Assembly: GCA_030704615.1 (NCBI GenBank)
Contig: CM060731.1
Span: 2,048,001 to 2,108,000, forward strand
Direction of reading: 5' to 3'
DNA length: 60,000 nucleotides
Source of the DNA: Takakia lepidozioides
Lineage: Eukaryota > Streptophyta > Takakiopsida > Takakiales > Takakiaceae
Each line of letters opens with the position of its first letter. Within the stretch, counting starts at the first letter, position 1. A program made the position numbers and the translations under genes. Shown here piece by piece: positions 19,776-30,839 of this stretch. A model generated the notes under the pieces. That model was not told where the DNA came from and searched no databases. It was given only the letters and a program-made list of their open reading frames with translations.

Positions 19776-22000
19776 CGAATGGCACGTACCCCCATCAGAC
19801 ACCATCCTGTACCGAGCTGTGGGAATGCCCATTCCCTTTCCGAATCAGTCGCTGCCCACACCATCCACAAAGGAGTTCGGAAACCGACAGGCGGCCACTG
19901 CCAACAGAGAGGTATGCAACGATAATCATTCCCGACCTGGACCGTCAAGACCCTCCATAGCTTCTCGTGTGGACGTATTCGACATTTCCGACGAGGAAGA
20001 TGAGTGCATTGAGGTCCCCATGTCCTCCACACAGTCGTTCAAATCCGAGATGGACGTCTCTGCAGGTGCTACGCATGTACCCTCGAGCATAACTCCAACC
20101 CGGTCCATTGTGCAGCTCCTACGGCAACATCACCTCGATGGTTTTTGCTCCGAGCTGGCTGCTCTCGACTATGCCAAATTTCCAGTCAGGAAGGTAACGT
20201 ATCTGCCTCCCGAAGTCGATGGCAATGTCATCTTTGAGTTTCCACCTGTTACTTCGTTAGACAAAGCCTCAGGGATGTTAACAGACATGGATCGAAAGCA
20301 TGACGGACACCCCTGGTGTGTGACGAAGACCAGTAGCACGAAAATTGCTGATGGTGTTCGTGTACGATATGTCCTCTGTGCGGGGAAGCTGAGGTGCCTC
20401 AATCCCGCCTGCTTCCACTTTCTCTCCAAAGGAGGGCGGAGAAACGAGACGGATTGGACTGGCACAACCCATCATCCATTCATTGTCTCCAGCCAAGCTC
20501 CTACGGGTACTTTCAAGTGCGCACATTGCAAAGAACCACCGACGTGCATGTCCATGTGCAGAGCCAAGCAATATTACGTAATCCATTTGCTCCCGGACTT
20601 GACTAGAGCTTGCATACACGTTGGGGTCCACTCCCACCCCTTGGCGAGAGGCAACATGCGTGAGGCTGTGCAGGAAGCACACGACATCATAAAAGAGGAG
20701 GTGAAATTGAGCCCCGGAGCCAGACCAAAGCAGATTCAGCTGAAGGCAGCCCACAAGATTGCTCTTGGCAAAATCATGTCTAAAGATCGTTCAGACCGAG
20801 TGCCCTTGAACGAAGAGGAGATGCTTGACCTGTTGGAGTCCGTCTCGCACGTTTGTAGTCCGAATGTGCGGAATCACATCGTATCTTGCAAGCAGGAGTT
20901 CGGCCGGGGGTCGGACATGCACTCAATCCTGGAGGTGAAACGAATGACTGGATATGACTACATCCAAGGTAGCAGGTTTCCAGGGCAAGGCAGCGAATCC
21001 GATCGTTGTTACATTTTTAAAATGTCGACGTGTGGGCCTGGGAGTGGAGTCGACGTGGTCACTCGTATGGCAACTGGAAACTTGTCGAATGCTTGGGTGA
21101 TGTTTGATCACATCAAGCAAATTACAAACCATCAGTGGGTGACTATGGGTGCGCATGTTTATGACTATCATTCCAAGAGGCTCATGACGATTGCAATCTG
21201 CGAGATGAAAGGGGAGGACACACAGTCAGAGATGCATCTGCTGGGAGGGCATAAACGAGCAGATGGCAAGGGCGGGATTGGCAGAGCCCAATTTCAGGGG
21301 ATTCATGGCAAACAACGCTCAGGCCAACTGGGCAGCGGTGCGGAGTGTGTACGGTGAGGACCCCAATGTTCCAATGGAGGGGAATGAGAGATCCTATGGA
21401 TTCCATTGGATGCAGAGTCTATCTCACTACACTACCAAATTTGTTGCTAGCTCATTCCAGACTGAACACCGTGTCCTTTGTACGGCGTGGAAGGATGCAC
21501 CCACATTTGATGACGCGGAGGTTAAAGTTGATATCATCGAGGCTTGGTGGAACATGTCAGGTGCAGTGGAGACAACCAATCTGGGAGCCTTGCACAGCTG
21601 GTTGGGGTGGTGGCATTTCCGGTATCGACAGTTCGGACAGTACATGCGGGAGGTATGATGCTGTCATTTTCGTGCAATTGTCTTTCTATTACGGACCTTT
21701 CCATTGGTCCCTCACCATTGTTTGTGTCCTTGTAGGAGCGGTGCTTGGATTCCGACACGGACATGCCGAACACGAATATGGCAGAATCAGTGCACTCCTC
21801 CTGGCGAGCGTCTTCTGCCGCACATCTGGTGGACGTAGTGACGGCCACAACGGAGGACATCGACAGAGCAATCATGCAGCAAGCCACGTACTACAAGTTC
21901 CTGAGCGGGAAACAATGGGGCTTTGGGCCGGACAGGGAGGAATTGTTGGTACGAACAGCTTTGAGGTCGAAGAATCCACTGAAATGGGTGACCGCAACCT
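19776..22000 (+). pseudogene. MULE-1 transposase core on an inverted 2.2-kb block
   Basis: The plus strand here encodes the middle of the transposase whose two ends are on the minus strand. The order is RAVGMPIPFPNQ, an acidic DISDEEDECIE, and a zinc-binding WRKY/FLYWCH-like module (CLNPACFHF...CAHCKEPPTCMSMC...CIHVGVHSHP). The catalytic region follows: GYDYIQGSRFPGQ, WVMFDHIKQITNHQW, LMTIAICEMKGEDTQSEM and NFRGFMANNAQANWAAV (probable DDE residues). A frameshift near 21245 changes LWEGINE to a different reading. After an intron the frame ends ALRSKNPLKW, which in MULE-2 continues directly into LREKIKGTP. Here that continuation is on the other strand. Confidence 0.82.
21653..21735 (+). other. 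Intron (83 nt) in MULE-1 transposase
   Basis: The exon ends FGQYMRE, then GTATGATG...TCCTTGTAG, then ERCLDSDTDMPNT in frame. The same 83-nt intron is in MULE-2 (30757-30839). MULE-3 has a GTGAGT donor at the same codon. Confidence 0.8.
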
Positions 22001-22430
22001 CCGTCGTTACCTAGCACGACAATGGTCTCGTCAACCTGTCCAGGAACATCCTTCCTTTCTTCTTCCAAATAAACTGTGCCCAGTTTGAGCTTGAATTTGG
22101 AACAAATGTAAGTTTCAGTCACTCTGCAAAGTCCTCCCTCGTTTGGGATCCAGGCTCTCCCAAGTTGCGGAGGACAGCAAACTATACCGTAGGAATTCGG
22201 AGCCATCGAAGACCGCACGAAGTAAGCAAGTGCGAGGTTCAGTATAGCGACAGACCAAGGCTCACAGGCACCATGTAAGTGGATCTGCGGAGTCCATCGA
22301 CGATTGGAAGTTGCACATTGAAGTGGAAAGTATTGTTTCAAGCTACATGCATGAAGGTGGGAGGTGTGATTCCATATCCAGTAAGTATGACAATGATGGC
22401 CGATTCGGCGACGAAATAACATCTCCAAAC
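21993..22430 (-). pseudogene. MULE-1 transposase, N-terminal part
   Basis: The minus strand reads SYGIVCCPPQLGRAW, GGLCRVTETYICSKFKLKLGTVYLEEERKD and IVVLGNDGG. It matches MULE-3 near 49480-49660 (VYCPPHEHRASF, GSVFLEEERKDSNG, IVVLHDDFGDG). The text breaks off at the inversion boundary near 21992 and resumes at 19780 on the other strand. Function of this N-terminal segment is unknown. The Cys pairs may bind zinc. Confidence 0.65.
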
Positions 22431-22600
22431 AGTTTCTCCTAAGGGTGGATCCAGCAGTATTCTCGGTGCAGACATGAACGTTCGCACTGACAAGTGCCAG
22501 GACTGTTAGTTAAAACGGTTAGACAACTAAGTTGTGTTCATTAAGACAGGCCCCAATTGTGTTGTTTCGGAACAATGCAACCAATTGAGGTTCCGCATGC
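22431..22600. other. Short non-genic stretch before array 1
   Basis: I see no gene or repeat here apart from the approach to the palindrome array. Confidence 0.4.
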
Positions 22601-23313
22601 GGAAATGAGGTTCAGCATTTCCGTCCGGAGTGATACTTTCGATTGCTGTTGGACGGAAATACGGCGCCGCATTTCCATTTTGCATCTTAGTCATGCACCA
22701 GTGCGACGGAAAACCGGCACCGAGTTTCCGTCCGGGGGAAACCTTTATACTCTCCAGAACGGAAATGCGGTGCCGCATTTCCATCCAACAAGTACGGTAT
22801 GTGACAGTGGAACAAAAATGCGGTACCGCTTTTCCGTTCTGATTGAAAATCATGAATCACTCGAACTGAAATGCGGCACAACATTTCCGTCCGAGTCGCA
22901 CTTTCCGACATTCCAGAACGGAAATGCGGTGCCGCATTTGCGTTTTGTATTTGAGGCATGGAGCTGAAGGACGGAAATGCGGCGCCTCATTTCCGTTTTG
23001 TATGTGAGGCATGGAGCTGTGGGACGGAAATGCGGCACCGTATTCCCGTCCGGGTGAGACCTTCATACTCTCCAGAACGGAAATGCGGCACGACATTTCC
23101 GTTCAACAACTAAGGTATGTGAAGGTGGAACGGAAATGCGGTACCGCATTTCCGTTCTAATTGAAATCATGAACCACGGGAATTGAAATGCGGCACCGCA
23201 TTTCCGTCCAAGTCGCACCTTCCGACATTCCAGAACGGAAATGCGGCACAACATTTCCGTCCGGTTGAGACCTTCATACTCTCCAGAACGGAAATGCGGT
23301 ACCGTATTTCCGT
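22601..23313 (+). repeat. Array 1: 14 near-palindromes at a 53-bp period with shuffled 31-bp spacers
   Basis: Units have arms GGAAATGCGG and CCGCATTTCC around two variable bases (TG, CA, TA, CG). Centres by direct count are 22611, 22665, 22718, 22771, 22824, 22877, 22930, 22983, 23036, 23089, 23142, 23194, 23247 and 23300. All steps are 53 bp except one of 54 and one of 52. The 31-bp spacers fall into about five types that recur in the order D-A-B-C-E-E-D-A-B-C-D from 22730. The last unit touches the LTR of element E. No open frame is supported. Confidence 0.93.
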
Positions 23314-24911
23314 TGTCGCGCACCTCACTTCGGTAAGCTCTCCCCTCAAGTCATAGTTACTCGCTTGATGCGCGCGCCTAACTCCCAACGTGGCCGCCGG
23401 GCCAACTTGGAGCTCCGGCTGCTCACCGGGGCATAACGGTCCCCCCCTTTGATCTCCCAAAGAACCCTCCAACGATTTCGAACCAACGGAATTCCCTTTG
23501 GTAGTTGGCAGTCCAGAACAGCTCCCCACTCTTTGGTCGCTTTTCGGCTCGCTCGCTCACTCACTAGTTTTTGGTCACCAATGGGCTTGCACCGTTCTCG
23601 GGGTTTCTACTCCCTATATATACTTCTGTAGCTGTCCGCGGGGGTTTCACAAACAACCATGCCATTTTATGGCGAACCACCACGAACACCCTCGACTCCC
23701 GGTGATGAGTCGTGGTGAGTCTTGGCCCACCCACCTCGGCCCCTATGGACCGTGATGAGTCCCAAGACTCCCCACGACTACCACCACGAGGTCTCTGCCC
23801 CAGGGTGAGTCCTATGCCACCCCCACTAAGTCCCGCTAAGCTACCACCACCCCTTGTGGAGCCACCCCCACCGCAACCCGGTGTGCGGGGCTCCACCTAG
23901 TGAGCGCCTCTGCCTCCTTGAGTGCCTTGGGCACTCAAGGGTGCTTCAGCCCCCCATACCTATCGCTGCCACTGCCCCCACCACAGGGGCAGCCCCTTTT
24001 GTGTCCCGACCCCCTGCCCTCAAGGCAAAGGGCCGCGACACACACCCCTACCAACAGGGAGTCGATGTCCTCATCGGCTTGTCCATTTTGTGGAAACGAA
24101 CATCCAAGTTGTGGCGTCCCACATCAAGGAGTTTGTTTCCGTACCATGGCGTCCCATGGCAAAGAACCAAACCCCACACTTGACTCTACTCTCCACTAGC
24201 TAGTTCGGCCGACTTCCTCCAAGTCCCGGCCAAGGGTGGAGCCTCTCAAGCTCCTCCTAGTGCACTCTTCTTGGCCTACTTCAAGGCCAAGGAACGATCC
24301 TCCCCGAGGATCGAATCGCCTTACTGCAACAATATTGCTTGCGACCGCTCATGATGCCGCTTTTGGCACCACCTTGAGCAAGGGTTCACCTCGAACCCTC
24401 TTTGACTAGGAAGATAATCTTGAACCAACCGCGCGCCCCAATCACTACAATTGGGTCCGCCTTGGAATGCTGGCCTGAGGTACGGGAACACGCCGAAGCC
24501 GCACTACGACTTCGTCCCGAGGCTACACGATTATAGTACGTGAACGGAAGCACGTAGCTTCCGCGTTAGCCCACACTACAAAGCAACCCCCTCGGTAGCG
24601 CAGTTATAGTACGCGCACGCGCCAGGTGCGCACTAGCACTTGAACTCCCAAATAAGGCGCAAGTTTCCTTGCCCCTTGGATGGGAGTCACCCGATTTCGG
24701 CACTACGCAAACACACGATTAACCCAATTTACCTCTCCCACTTTTGTAAGCTAGCATGCATTCTACACACTAGCCAACCACACATGCATCACCATTCCAA
24801 ACAAAATAGGACGCACAACATTTGGAACCCATTTCCTTTATAACAAATTTTTGTACAATACAAGTTTTTGCAATCGGATTCCTAAGCTAGCTAAGCCGGG
24901 CTAAGCATGCA
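23314..24911 (-). repeat. 3' LTR of element E (1.6 kb)
   Basis: On the minus strand it begins TGCATGCTTAGCCCGG after the purine tract and ends CACTTCACCTCACGCGCGACA-like text at 23314 (plus-strand start TGTCGCGCACC). The half nearer 23314 is repeated in the opposite orientation at 35982-36704 and in part at 39471-39781. It includes a TATATATAGGGAG motif (23615-23628 in plus coordinates) that could be the promoter. Confidence 0.82.
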
Positions 24912-24924
24912 TTTCCTCCCTCAC
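24912..24924 (-). other. Polypurine tract of element E
   Basis: On the minus strand GTGAGGGAGGAAA immediately precedes the LTR start TGCATGC. Confidence 0.75.
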
Positions 24925-24949
24925 GCTCCAAGGTTGATGTCCCCATCAA

Positions 24950-26261
24950 CGCTTCTTCCGCTTTTGAGGTCGTCCTTCGAAAACTGCAACCGCCTCGGAT
25001 GCGTTTCCCATTTCTGAGGCACGCACCCAAGATGCCTCCACATGATGATAGCCCTTCCATTTGACGAGATACTCCGTTTCTCGGTTCTTGAACCTCCTCG
25101 ACTTAAGTACGCCTCCACCTCGTACTCAGGTTCATTTTCATGATCCAACAGCACAGGTGGCGGACGCAACACTTGATGCCGATTCGGATGCGCTTCATCT
25201 TTGAAGTAAGGCTTCAAAAGGGAGACGTGGAATACTGGATGCACCCTGCTGTTTGCCGGCAGCTCCAATTCAGACACATCCTCATTCATAACCTTCCGGA
25301 TGCGAAAGGGTCCCGCATACGGAGGTACGAACTTTGGACTCACTTCCGGAGGTAGTCGGAAATTCTTGATGTTCAACCAGACCTCCGTGCCTGCCTCAAA
25401 CTTGACTTCCCTCCGCTTCCGATTTGCCTGCCTTTCATACCGTTTCCTAGCTTTGGCAATGTTGTACTTTGCGAGCTTCAACAAACGCCCGCGTTCTTCC
25501 AGTACCGCCGCTACTGCCGGTTCCTCAACGTCCTGGGCGGCCCAACTTGTCGGCACCAGAGGTGCTTTTCCATAGACCAATACGAAAGGGGAAACTCCCG
25601 TTGCGGAGTGTTCTGTGTTATTATAACAGAACTTTGCCGCGTCTAAGTGTTCCACCCAGTCTATTTGGTCTGCCGACACGTAATTCCGCAAGATTTGCTT
25701 CACTACGGAATTCACTCTTTCCGTTTGGCCGTCGGTCGTAGGTCGGAAGGCGGTGCTCATCTTCAGCCTTGTCCCCATCTTCTTCCAAAGTGCCCTCCAA
25801 AATTTACTCGTAAACTTTGGATCGCGGTCCGAGACAATATCCTTTGGGACTCCATGATGCTTTAAGACGTGGGCGAAGTAAAGTCGCCCTGTTTCCTGCG
25901 CCGTTGCCGTCTCCTTGGTGGGGATGAAATGGCCCATTTTACTGAACCTATCCACCACTACCATGATTGCATCGAATCCTTTTGACAGCGGCATAGCAGT
26001 CATGAAATCCATCGAGACGCTTTCCCAAGTCCCCTCTGGAATCGGCAAGGGTTGTAACAGCCCCGCTTGCTTTTTGTACTCATTCCGGTTTTGTTGGCAT
26101 GTGGTGCATGTCTTGACATACTCCTCTGCCTCCTCCCTCAGTTTGGGCCAGAAATACTCTTTCTTCAAGAGTGCCGCAGTGCACTTGGCTCCGCCGTGGT
26201 CCGCAAGCGGGCTATCATGGCATTCTCTCAAGAGGCTATCTCTGATCCCTCCCTTCGGCAC
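24950..26261 (-). pseudogene. Integrase with C-terminal chromodomain (element E)
   Basis: The frame has an HHCC finger (LADHGGAKCTAALL...CTTCQQNR) and the D,D(35)E core: DFMTAMPLSKGFDAIMVVVDRFSKMG, VSDRDPKFTS and TTDGQTERVN. The integrase tail VWLNIKNFRLP / VHPVFHVSLLKPYF follows. After EPEYEVEA a one-base shift is needed to read EYLVKWKGYHHVEASW, the core of a chromodomain (about 25000-25100). Chromodomains bind methylated histone H3 and steer chromoviruses toward heterochromatin. As written, the frame scrambles that domain. Confidence 0.88.
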
Positions 26262-26308
26262 GTAGAGACGCTTTTGCTTATACCGGAGCAGTCCATTTGC
26301 AAGTGGAA

Positions 26309-26770
26309 CTACGATTTAACCCCCATCCTCAAGTCTTGCATCACGGACTTCGCCAGCTCATCCTTCCGGCAAGCCTTCCGGATCTTCCTTTGGAGCGCCG
26401 TCTCGCCCCTGAACACCAACAGGAGCTGCTGCTTTCTACTTAAAGCATCGGCCACCACGTTGTCCTGTCTTGGTTTGTACTGGATATCCACGTCGAACAC
26501 CGCCAAAGTATCTTGCCACCTAAGTTGTTTTGGGGACAACTTGGGTTGCGTGGCAAAATACTTCACCGTGACATTGTCCGTGAATACCTTCACTGGGTTG
26601 GAACCAACATAGTGGCGCCAGAGCTCAAGACAGTGCACCACCGCCTTCATCTCCTTCTCGTGCGCCGGCCACCGTTGCTCCACTTCATTCAGTTTCTTAC
26701 TTTCATAAGCCACTGGACGTCCATCTTGCATCAGTACACCCCCAATCGCGAAGTCCGACGCATCTGTATG
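26309..26770 (-). pseudogene. RNase H domain (element E)
   Basis: IHTDASDFAIGGVLMQDGRPVAYESKKLN, WPAHEKEMKAVVHCLELWRHYV, VFTDNVTVKYF and DNVVADALSRK are typical Ty3 RNase H text. A TAG stop just before IHTDASD separates it from RT. The frame stops at 26309 before the integrase frame begins. Confidence 0.88.
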
Positions 26771-26773
26771 AAT

Positions 26774-27818
26774 CTAAAACGGACGATCGAACTCTGGGAT
26801 TTTCAAGACTGGAGCTTCCGCCATCCGCTGCTTCAATTCAGCAAAATCTTGGCCACAAAAGGTGTTCCATGCCCAGACTTTGGATTTACACAGAATGTCT
26901 GACAGTGGCCCCGCGATCTTGGCGAAATTTCTCACATACTTCCGGTAATAGGAGGCGAGTCCTAGGAAGGATCGCACTCCCGGGACCGAAGTCGGAGGCT
27001 CCCAGTCCAAGATTGCCCTCACCTTCCTGTCATCCATTCTGATCCCATCCTGTGTAATCACATGCCCCAGGAACTCCACTTTTGTGACCCCGAATTCGCA
27101 CTTTGAAGCTTTGGCATACAGCTTCCCTTCCCGCAATTTCTGGAACACCCTTTTGAGGTGCTCCAGGTGCTCCTCCTTTGTTTTCGAATACACCAAGATG
27201 TCGTCGATGTACACGATCACAAAGTCATCCAACCACTCTTGGAAAAGGCTATTCATCAGCGTGCTAAAGGTCGCGAGAGCGTTGGTGAGTCCAAAAGGCA
27301 TCACCAAGAACTCATATGAACCATACCTTGTCCTGCACGCGGTCTTCTCCTCATCTCCTTCCGCCGCTCGAATTTGATGATAGCCGGAGCGCAGAGCGAT
27401 CCGGCTGAAATACTTCGCTCCTGCCAACCGATCGAAAAGGTCGTCGATCCTTGGCAAAGGGTACCGGTTTTTGATAGTCACCTTATTCAAAGCCCTGTAA
27501 TCGACACACATCCGCAGCGTCCCATCCTTCTTGTCTGCGAATAACACCGGGGCTCCGTAAGGTGACTTACTCGGCCGGATGTACCCCTTTGACATTAGAT
27601 CTTTGAGCTGAGTCTTCAGCTCGACCAACTCTCTGTGGCTCAACCGGTAGGGCGCCTTGGCAGGCGGTTCCGATCTCGGTATCAACTCCTCTTCGCGGTG
27701 GCAAGCCGCTTGGTAAACCCTCTGGCATCACATCCTGGTATTTCTCCAAAATCCCCTTGATCCAATCTGGGCTCGGCTCCCCATCGCCTTCTCCCTTCAC
27801 TTCTCTAATGTAAAGCAA
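26774..27818 (-). pseudogene. Reverse transcriptase (element E), catalytic Asp changed
   Basis: The RT frame begins near [29 protein letters not shown] and contains [25 protein letters not shown] and the catalytic [10 protein letters not shown]. The preceding motif reads [13 protein letters not shown] where the family has a catalytic Asp (F-S-x-I-D-L-R-S-G). The Ala is a likely inactivating change. A frameshift near 27690 separates the N-terminal [14 protein letters not shown] segment. A TAG near 27821 separates it from protease. Confidence 0.88.
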
Positions 27819-27821
27819 AAA

Positions 27822-28505
27822 CTAGGGCTCGTGTGCCTCCTCCACGGCCCACTCCCTTGCTGACAGAAGGTCTATTCGCCCTCCCACGGGCTTGGGCGTT
27901 TCCGACACTCGTAAGACCTCGCCACCATTCCCACATGGCAGCGTGACTACTCTCTTGCGGCCATCTATGACCGCTCCGGATTTGCTCAAAAAGGTCATCC
28001 CCAAAATGAGATCCACTCCATCGATCTCGCAGACGGTGAAGTTCTCACGTCCCTCCCAACTTCCCAGTTGAAGAGGAACATCAAACGCCAACCTTGTTGC
28101 CAATTGCGGTTCTCCTTTGGCAGAACGCACCTCAATAGAGGCCCCCACGTCACTTGTCGGGAGTCCCAGCTTTTGTGCCGTTGCCGGTGTCATGAAGGAG
28201 TGCGACGCTCTTGTGTCCACCAACAACGACACGTTAGTTCCGGATATTATCCCATCCACGAACAATAATTGACTCCCTTTACGTAAGGCGCCAGTTTCCT
28301 GATACAACTCACAAGAAAATTTGCCTACCTTGCAAGTTCTGGTGACCACCGCTTCCACCAAGCGACTGATGGTATCTTCCGACAGCTTTGTGGTCGCCCG
28401 AGTCATGTTCAATTGCCGGGGCTTCGTGCACTTTTTGGCCATGTGCCCGGGCTCCCCGCAATTGAAACACACTCCATCAAAGGTCGCCTTCTGTCCGTCA
28501 TATGC
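27822..28505 (-). pseudogene. Zinc knuckle and aspartic protease (element E)
   Basis: The frame enters from the MULE end (HEIVN is transposon sequence) at AYDGQKATFDG. It then has the zinc knuckle CFNCGEPGHMAKKC and, after a linker, the protease LLVDTRASHSFMTPATAQKLGL. The family motif is D(T/S)GA, so the Arg here would disable it. DGVDLILGMTFL matches the second conserved protease motif (I-LGM-FL). Confidence 0.85.
28497..28505. repeat. Candidate 9-bp target copy beside MULE-2
   Basis: GTCATATGC precedes the MULE end. Its reverse complement GCATATGAC matches GCCTATGGG at 37739-37747 in six of nine bases and in codon phase. This is the weak part of the case that both flanks were one site. 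Confidence 0.4.
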
Positions 28506-28605
28506 GAGGTTTACTATTTCATGAGCAGAAACCATGAGCCATGAGCCATGAGCCGCATGAGCGGTGAGCCGAAGTCTAAGACACGCGGATTTCATGAGCG
28601 GACTC

Positions 28606-29349
28606 CTCCAAATTTGGAAATGCGGCAGATTAAACAAGTATTAAAATAATAGTTTTATATTTGACCTTGCCGTTTTTGGAAGTTACGGATCCTGTAATGC
28701 GGCAAAGATATGTCGTCAGTAACAACTCCGCTCATGGTTTTTTAGATCCGCTCATGGAAATGAGTGACCGTGCAACGAGAAATCCCGTATACCACGGCAA
28801 AAGGACGTCGCATACTGGCCTGTATAGAGTATTCCACGGTTTTACATGCCTTAACATTGGAATGAAGCTGACCCTTTTGCCGCGACTGAACCAATAGAGT
28901 CTGCACAATTCTATCATCTTCCAGTATTCGGCGGGAAAGTTTTGCAAGTGAACTAGGAAATGCGGTGCCGCATTAGGGTTCGCACGTGCGAAATTTCTGG
29001 GCGGTTTGGTGTTGCTGACTGCCGCATCTACCAGTACCTACGACGTTACTTGGAAATGCGGCGCCGCATTTCCTTGCCGGGGGTTGAATGAGGAAAGCAA
29101 AGTTTGGGAGAGCTGAAAAACAGGAACCCTCCAACACACAAAAATACATGCACGTGGAAACACGACTGAATGACATAGTATTATCGACGTTCGAGCAAAA
29201 CAGGTTACTGGTAGGCAAGACATAAGTCGGACCTTTTTGTGGCCAGAGTCAGAGCTACTTGCAGCAGTACAGTTCTACTATCCGAAAAGAATGGGCGTAC
29301 CATTGTGTTGGGACCGCAAGCCAAGGTCACTGGTCCCCTGGATCCATAT
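28606..29349. other. MULE-2 subterminal region, no gene
   Basis: Collinear with 18061-18781. Two near-palindromes with arms GAAATGCGG occur, centred near 28967 and 29063. No supported frame. Confidence 0.6.
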
Positions 29350-30756
29350 TCAGAAGAGTGTGCACCTCTTGGGGCTCAACCCTGGTGCATGTATGAAGTG
29401 ATGAGTTGTGGAATTACACCGGAGTCTCTTTAGGTACACGTAGTACAAATGCTTGCAAGGGCAGTATGATGCCCCCTTGTTCGCCATGATCTGGAAGTCG
29501 GTGCAATTGCAGGTGGGTAATTCTGAAATGGTGATGGTGTACACCTCATTGCGAACAGCTGAGCCTGCTGTGGCCATCTGATACACACGCCCGAAGTCTG
29601 GTGGGGGCACTTCTGTCGAGCTCTGGATTGTACAGTTCATCCGAAGTGCATTCCCCATCCTCGTCTCGTTCACTTTTGAGGGAGGTCGCCGCCTCTTCGG
29701 TTTCCCCCAACGGTGTGTAGGATGCTTAGAGCTGTCGGGTCCCATTGTTCTTGCTCTCACAGGGGTCGGTGGTGGAGGCTGTGGAAGCGGAAATGGTTGT
29801 CTGGGGACGTCAGTGCGCTACACCATCCGAAATCCTGCGGCGGTAAGGGCATCGGCCTCAACCTGACTCAGATCGCAGCCTGGTTCGACCGGCCACACCG
29901 GGGGAGCCTCTGGCATTGTTTGTATGCCGTACTTGGGCTTTCCATACACGCAAGTCATAATGTCGTGCCTGCAGAACCAGAACTGGGTGGTTGTCGCCTC
30001 CGCAAACTTTGCATGGACAAATCTTCCTGTAAAAGTAGGAGCAGGGACAACACCATCTGGATTCCTCCTTATCATCTCTAAACAATGTTGCCGTGTATCC
30101 ACTCGAATTGCGGAACACCTGCCTCGAAACGACGGTTTTGTGCGAGCAATTCTCCACTGTGACGCAGACACAGTCGTCTCCACAATGGCTTGGCCATACT
30201 GCATAACAGGGGGCGGAATCTGGGGCAAGCGAGCGGTGGGAATTTCTCGCACGGAATCCCCGCTTGAAGGCGATGGCGATTTGGAATTTCTTGGGCTTCC
30301 ACTGTTGGAAGACACATTGTGCGGCAACATGACGGGCCCTTGAGGTGCTGTCCGAATGTTCCTGTCGGATCTCCAGGAATCCTCTTCGCACCCGGGTTCC
30401 TCTTCAATCCTCCGCCTCACAGGGCGAGTACGGACGTCCCCCTCTAGGTGTTCACCTCTGCGGTGCAGAGGCGTCCCTTTGATCTTCTCTCGCAATGTTG
30501 TCGCCCATTTCAGTGGATTCTTCGACCTCGAAGCTGTTCGCACCAACAATTCCTCCCTGTCCGGCCCAAAGCCCCATTGTTTCCCGCTCAGGAACTTGTA
30601 GTACGTGGCTTGCTGCATGATTGCTCTGTCGATGTCCTCCGTTGTGGCCGTCACTACGTCCACCAGATGTGCGGCAGAAGACGCTCGCCAGGAGGAGTGC
30701 ACTGATTCTGCCATATTCGTGTTTGGCATGTCCGTGTCGGAATCCAAGCACCGCTC
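29350..30756 (-). pseudogene. MULE-2 transposase, last exon with SWIM finger
   Basis: The exon begins ERCLDSDTDMPNTNMAESVH after the intron and reads through LVDVVTATTEDIDRAIMQQATYYKFLSGKQWGFGPDREELLV and LREKIKGTP. A Ser/Pro-rich insert absent from MULE-1 follows. The SWIM finger CNCTDFQ...CPCKHLYYVY comes after it. A TAG replaces a Gln codon after AAGFRMV (about 29818), and a one-base loss in a G run alters the last ten residues. Apart from these it is intact and gives the reference order for the inverted MULE-1 copy. Confidence 0.85.
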
Positions 30757-30839
30757 CTACAAGGACACAGACAATGGTGAGGAACCAATGGAAAGGTCCG
30801 TAATAGAAAGACAATTGCACGAAAATGACAGGATCATAC
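30757..30839 (-). other. Intron (83 nt) in MULE-2 transposase
   Basis: On the minus strand the exon end YMRE is followed by GTATGATCC...TTGTAG and then GAGCGGTGC. Same position and length as in MULE-1. Confidence 0.82.

Larger units (their letters stand above)
17965..23313 (-). mobile_element. MULE-1, visible part (Mutator-like transposon, rearranged)
   Basis: The left end GAGGTTTACTATTTCATGAG is nearly identical to the right end of MULE-3, whose borders are proven by a target duplication. Inside are a MULE transposase gene and a 53-bp-period palindrome array. The array runs directly into the LTR of element E at 23314, so E probably inserted in MULE-1. The partner end is not recognisable in the window. 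The DNA from 18100 to 22050 is closely similar to MULE-2. Confidence 0.75.
23314..28505 (-). mobile_element. Element E: chromovirus-type Ty3 retrotransposon, 3' part
   Basis: On the minus strand the order is zinc knuckle, protease, RT, RNase H, integrase, chromodomain, purine tract, 3' LTR. The 5' part is cut off at 28505 by MULE-2. A matching gag and 5' LTR with tRNA-iMet primer site lie at 35982-37747 on the opposite strand, probably the same insertion after an inversion. Several frameshifts and stops mark it as dead. Confidence 0.85.

Noticed and set aside
19169-19925. Plus-strand frames opposite the SWIM exon
   Set aside because: Shadow frames of the minus-strand transposase; no domain.
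22601-23313. CRISPR array
   Set aside because: The repeat-spacer layout fits, but the window is eukaryotic, no cas genes are present, and spacers recur in multiple copies within and between arrays.
23700-24200. Proline-rich plus-strand proteins
   Set aside because: They overlap the E LTR, and the inverted LTR copy keeps the DNA but not a consistent protein.
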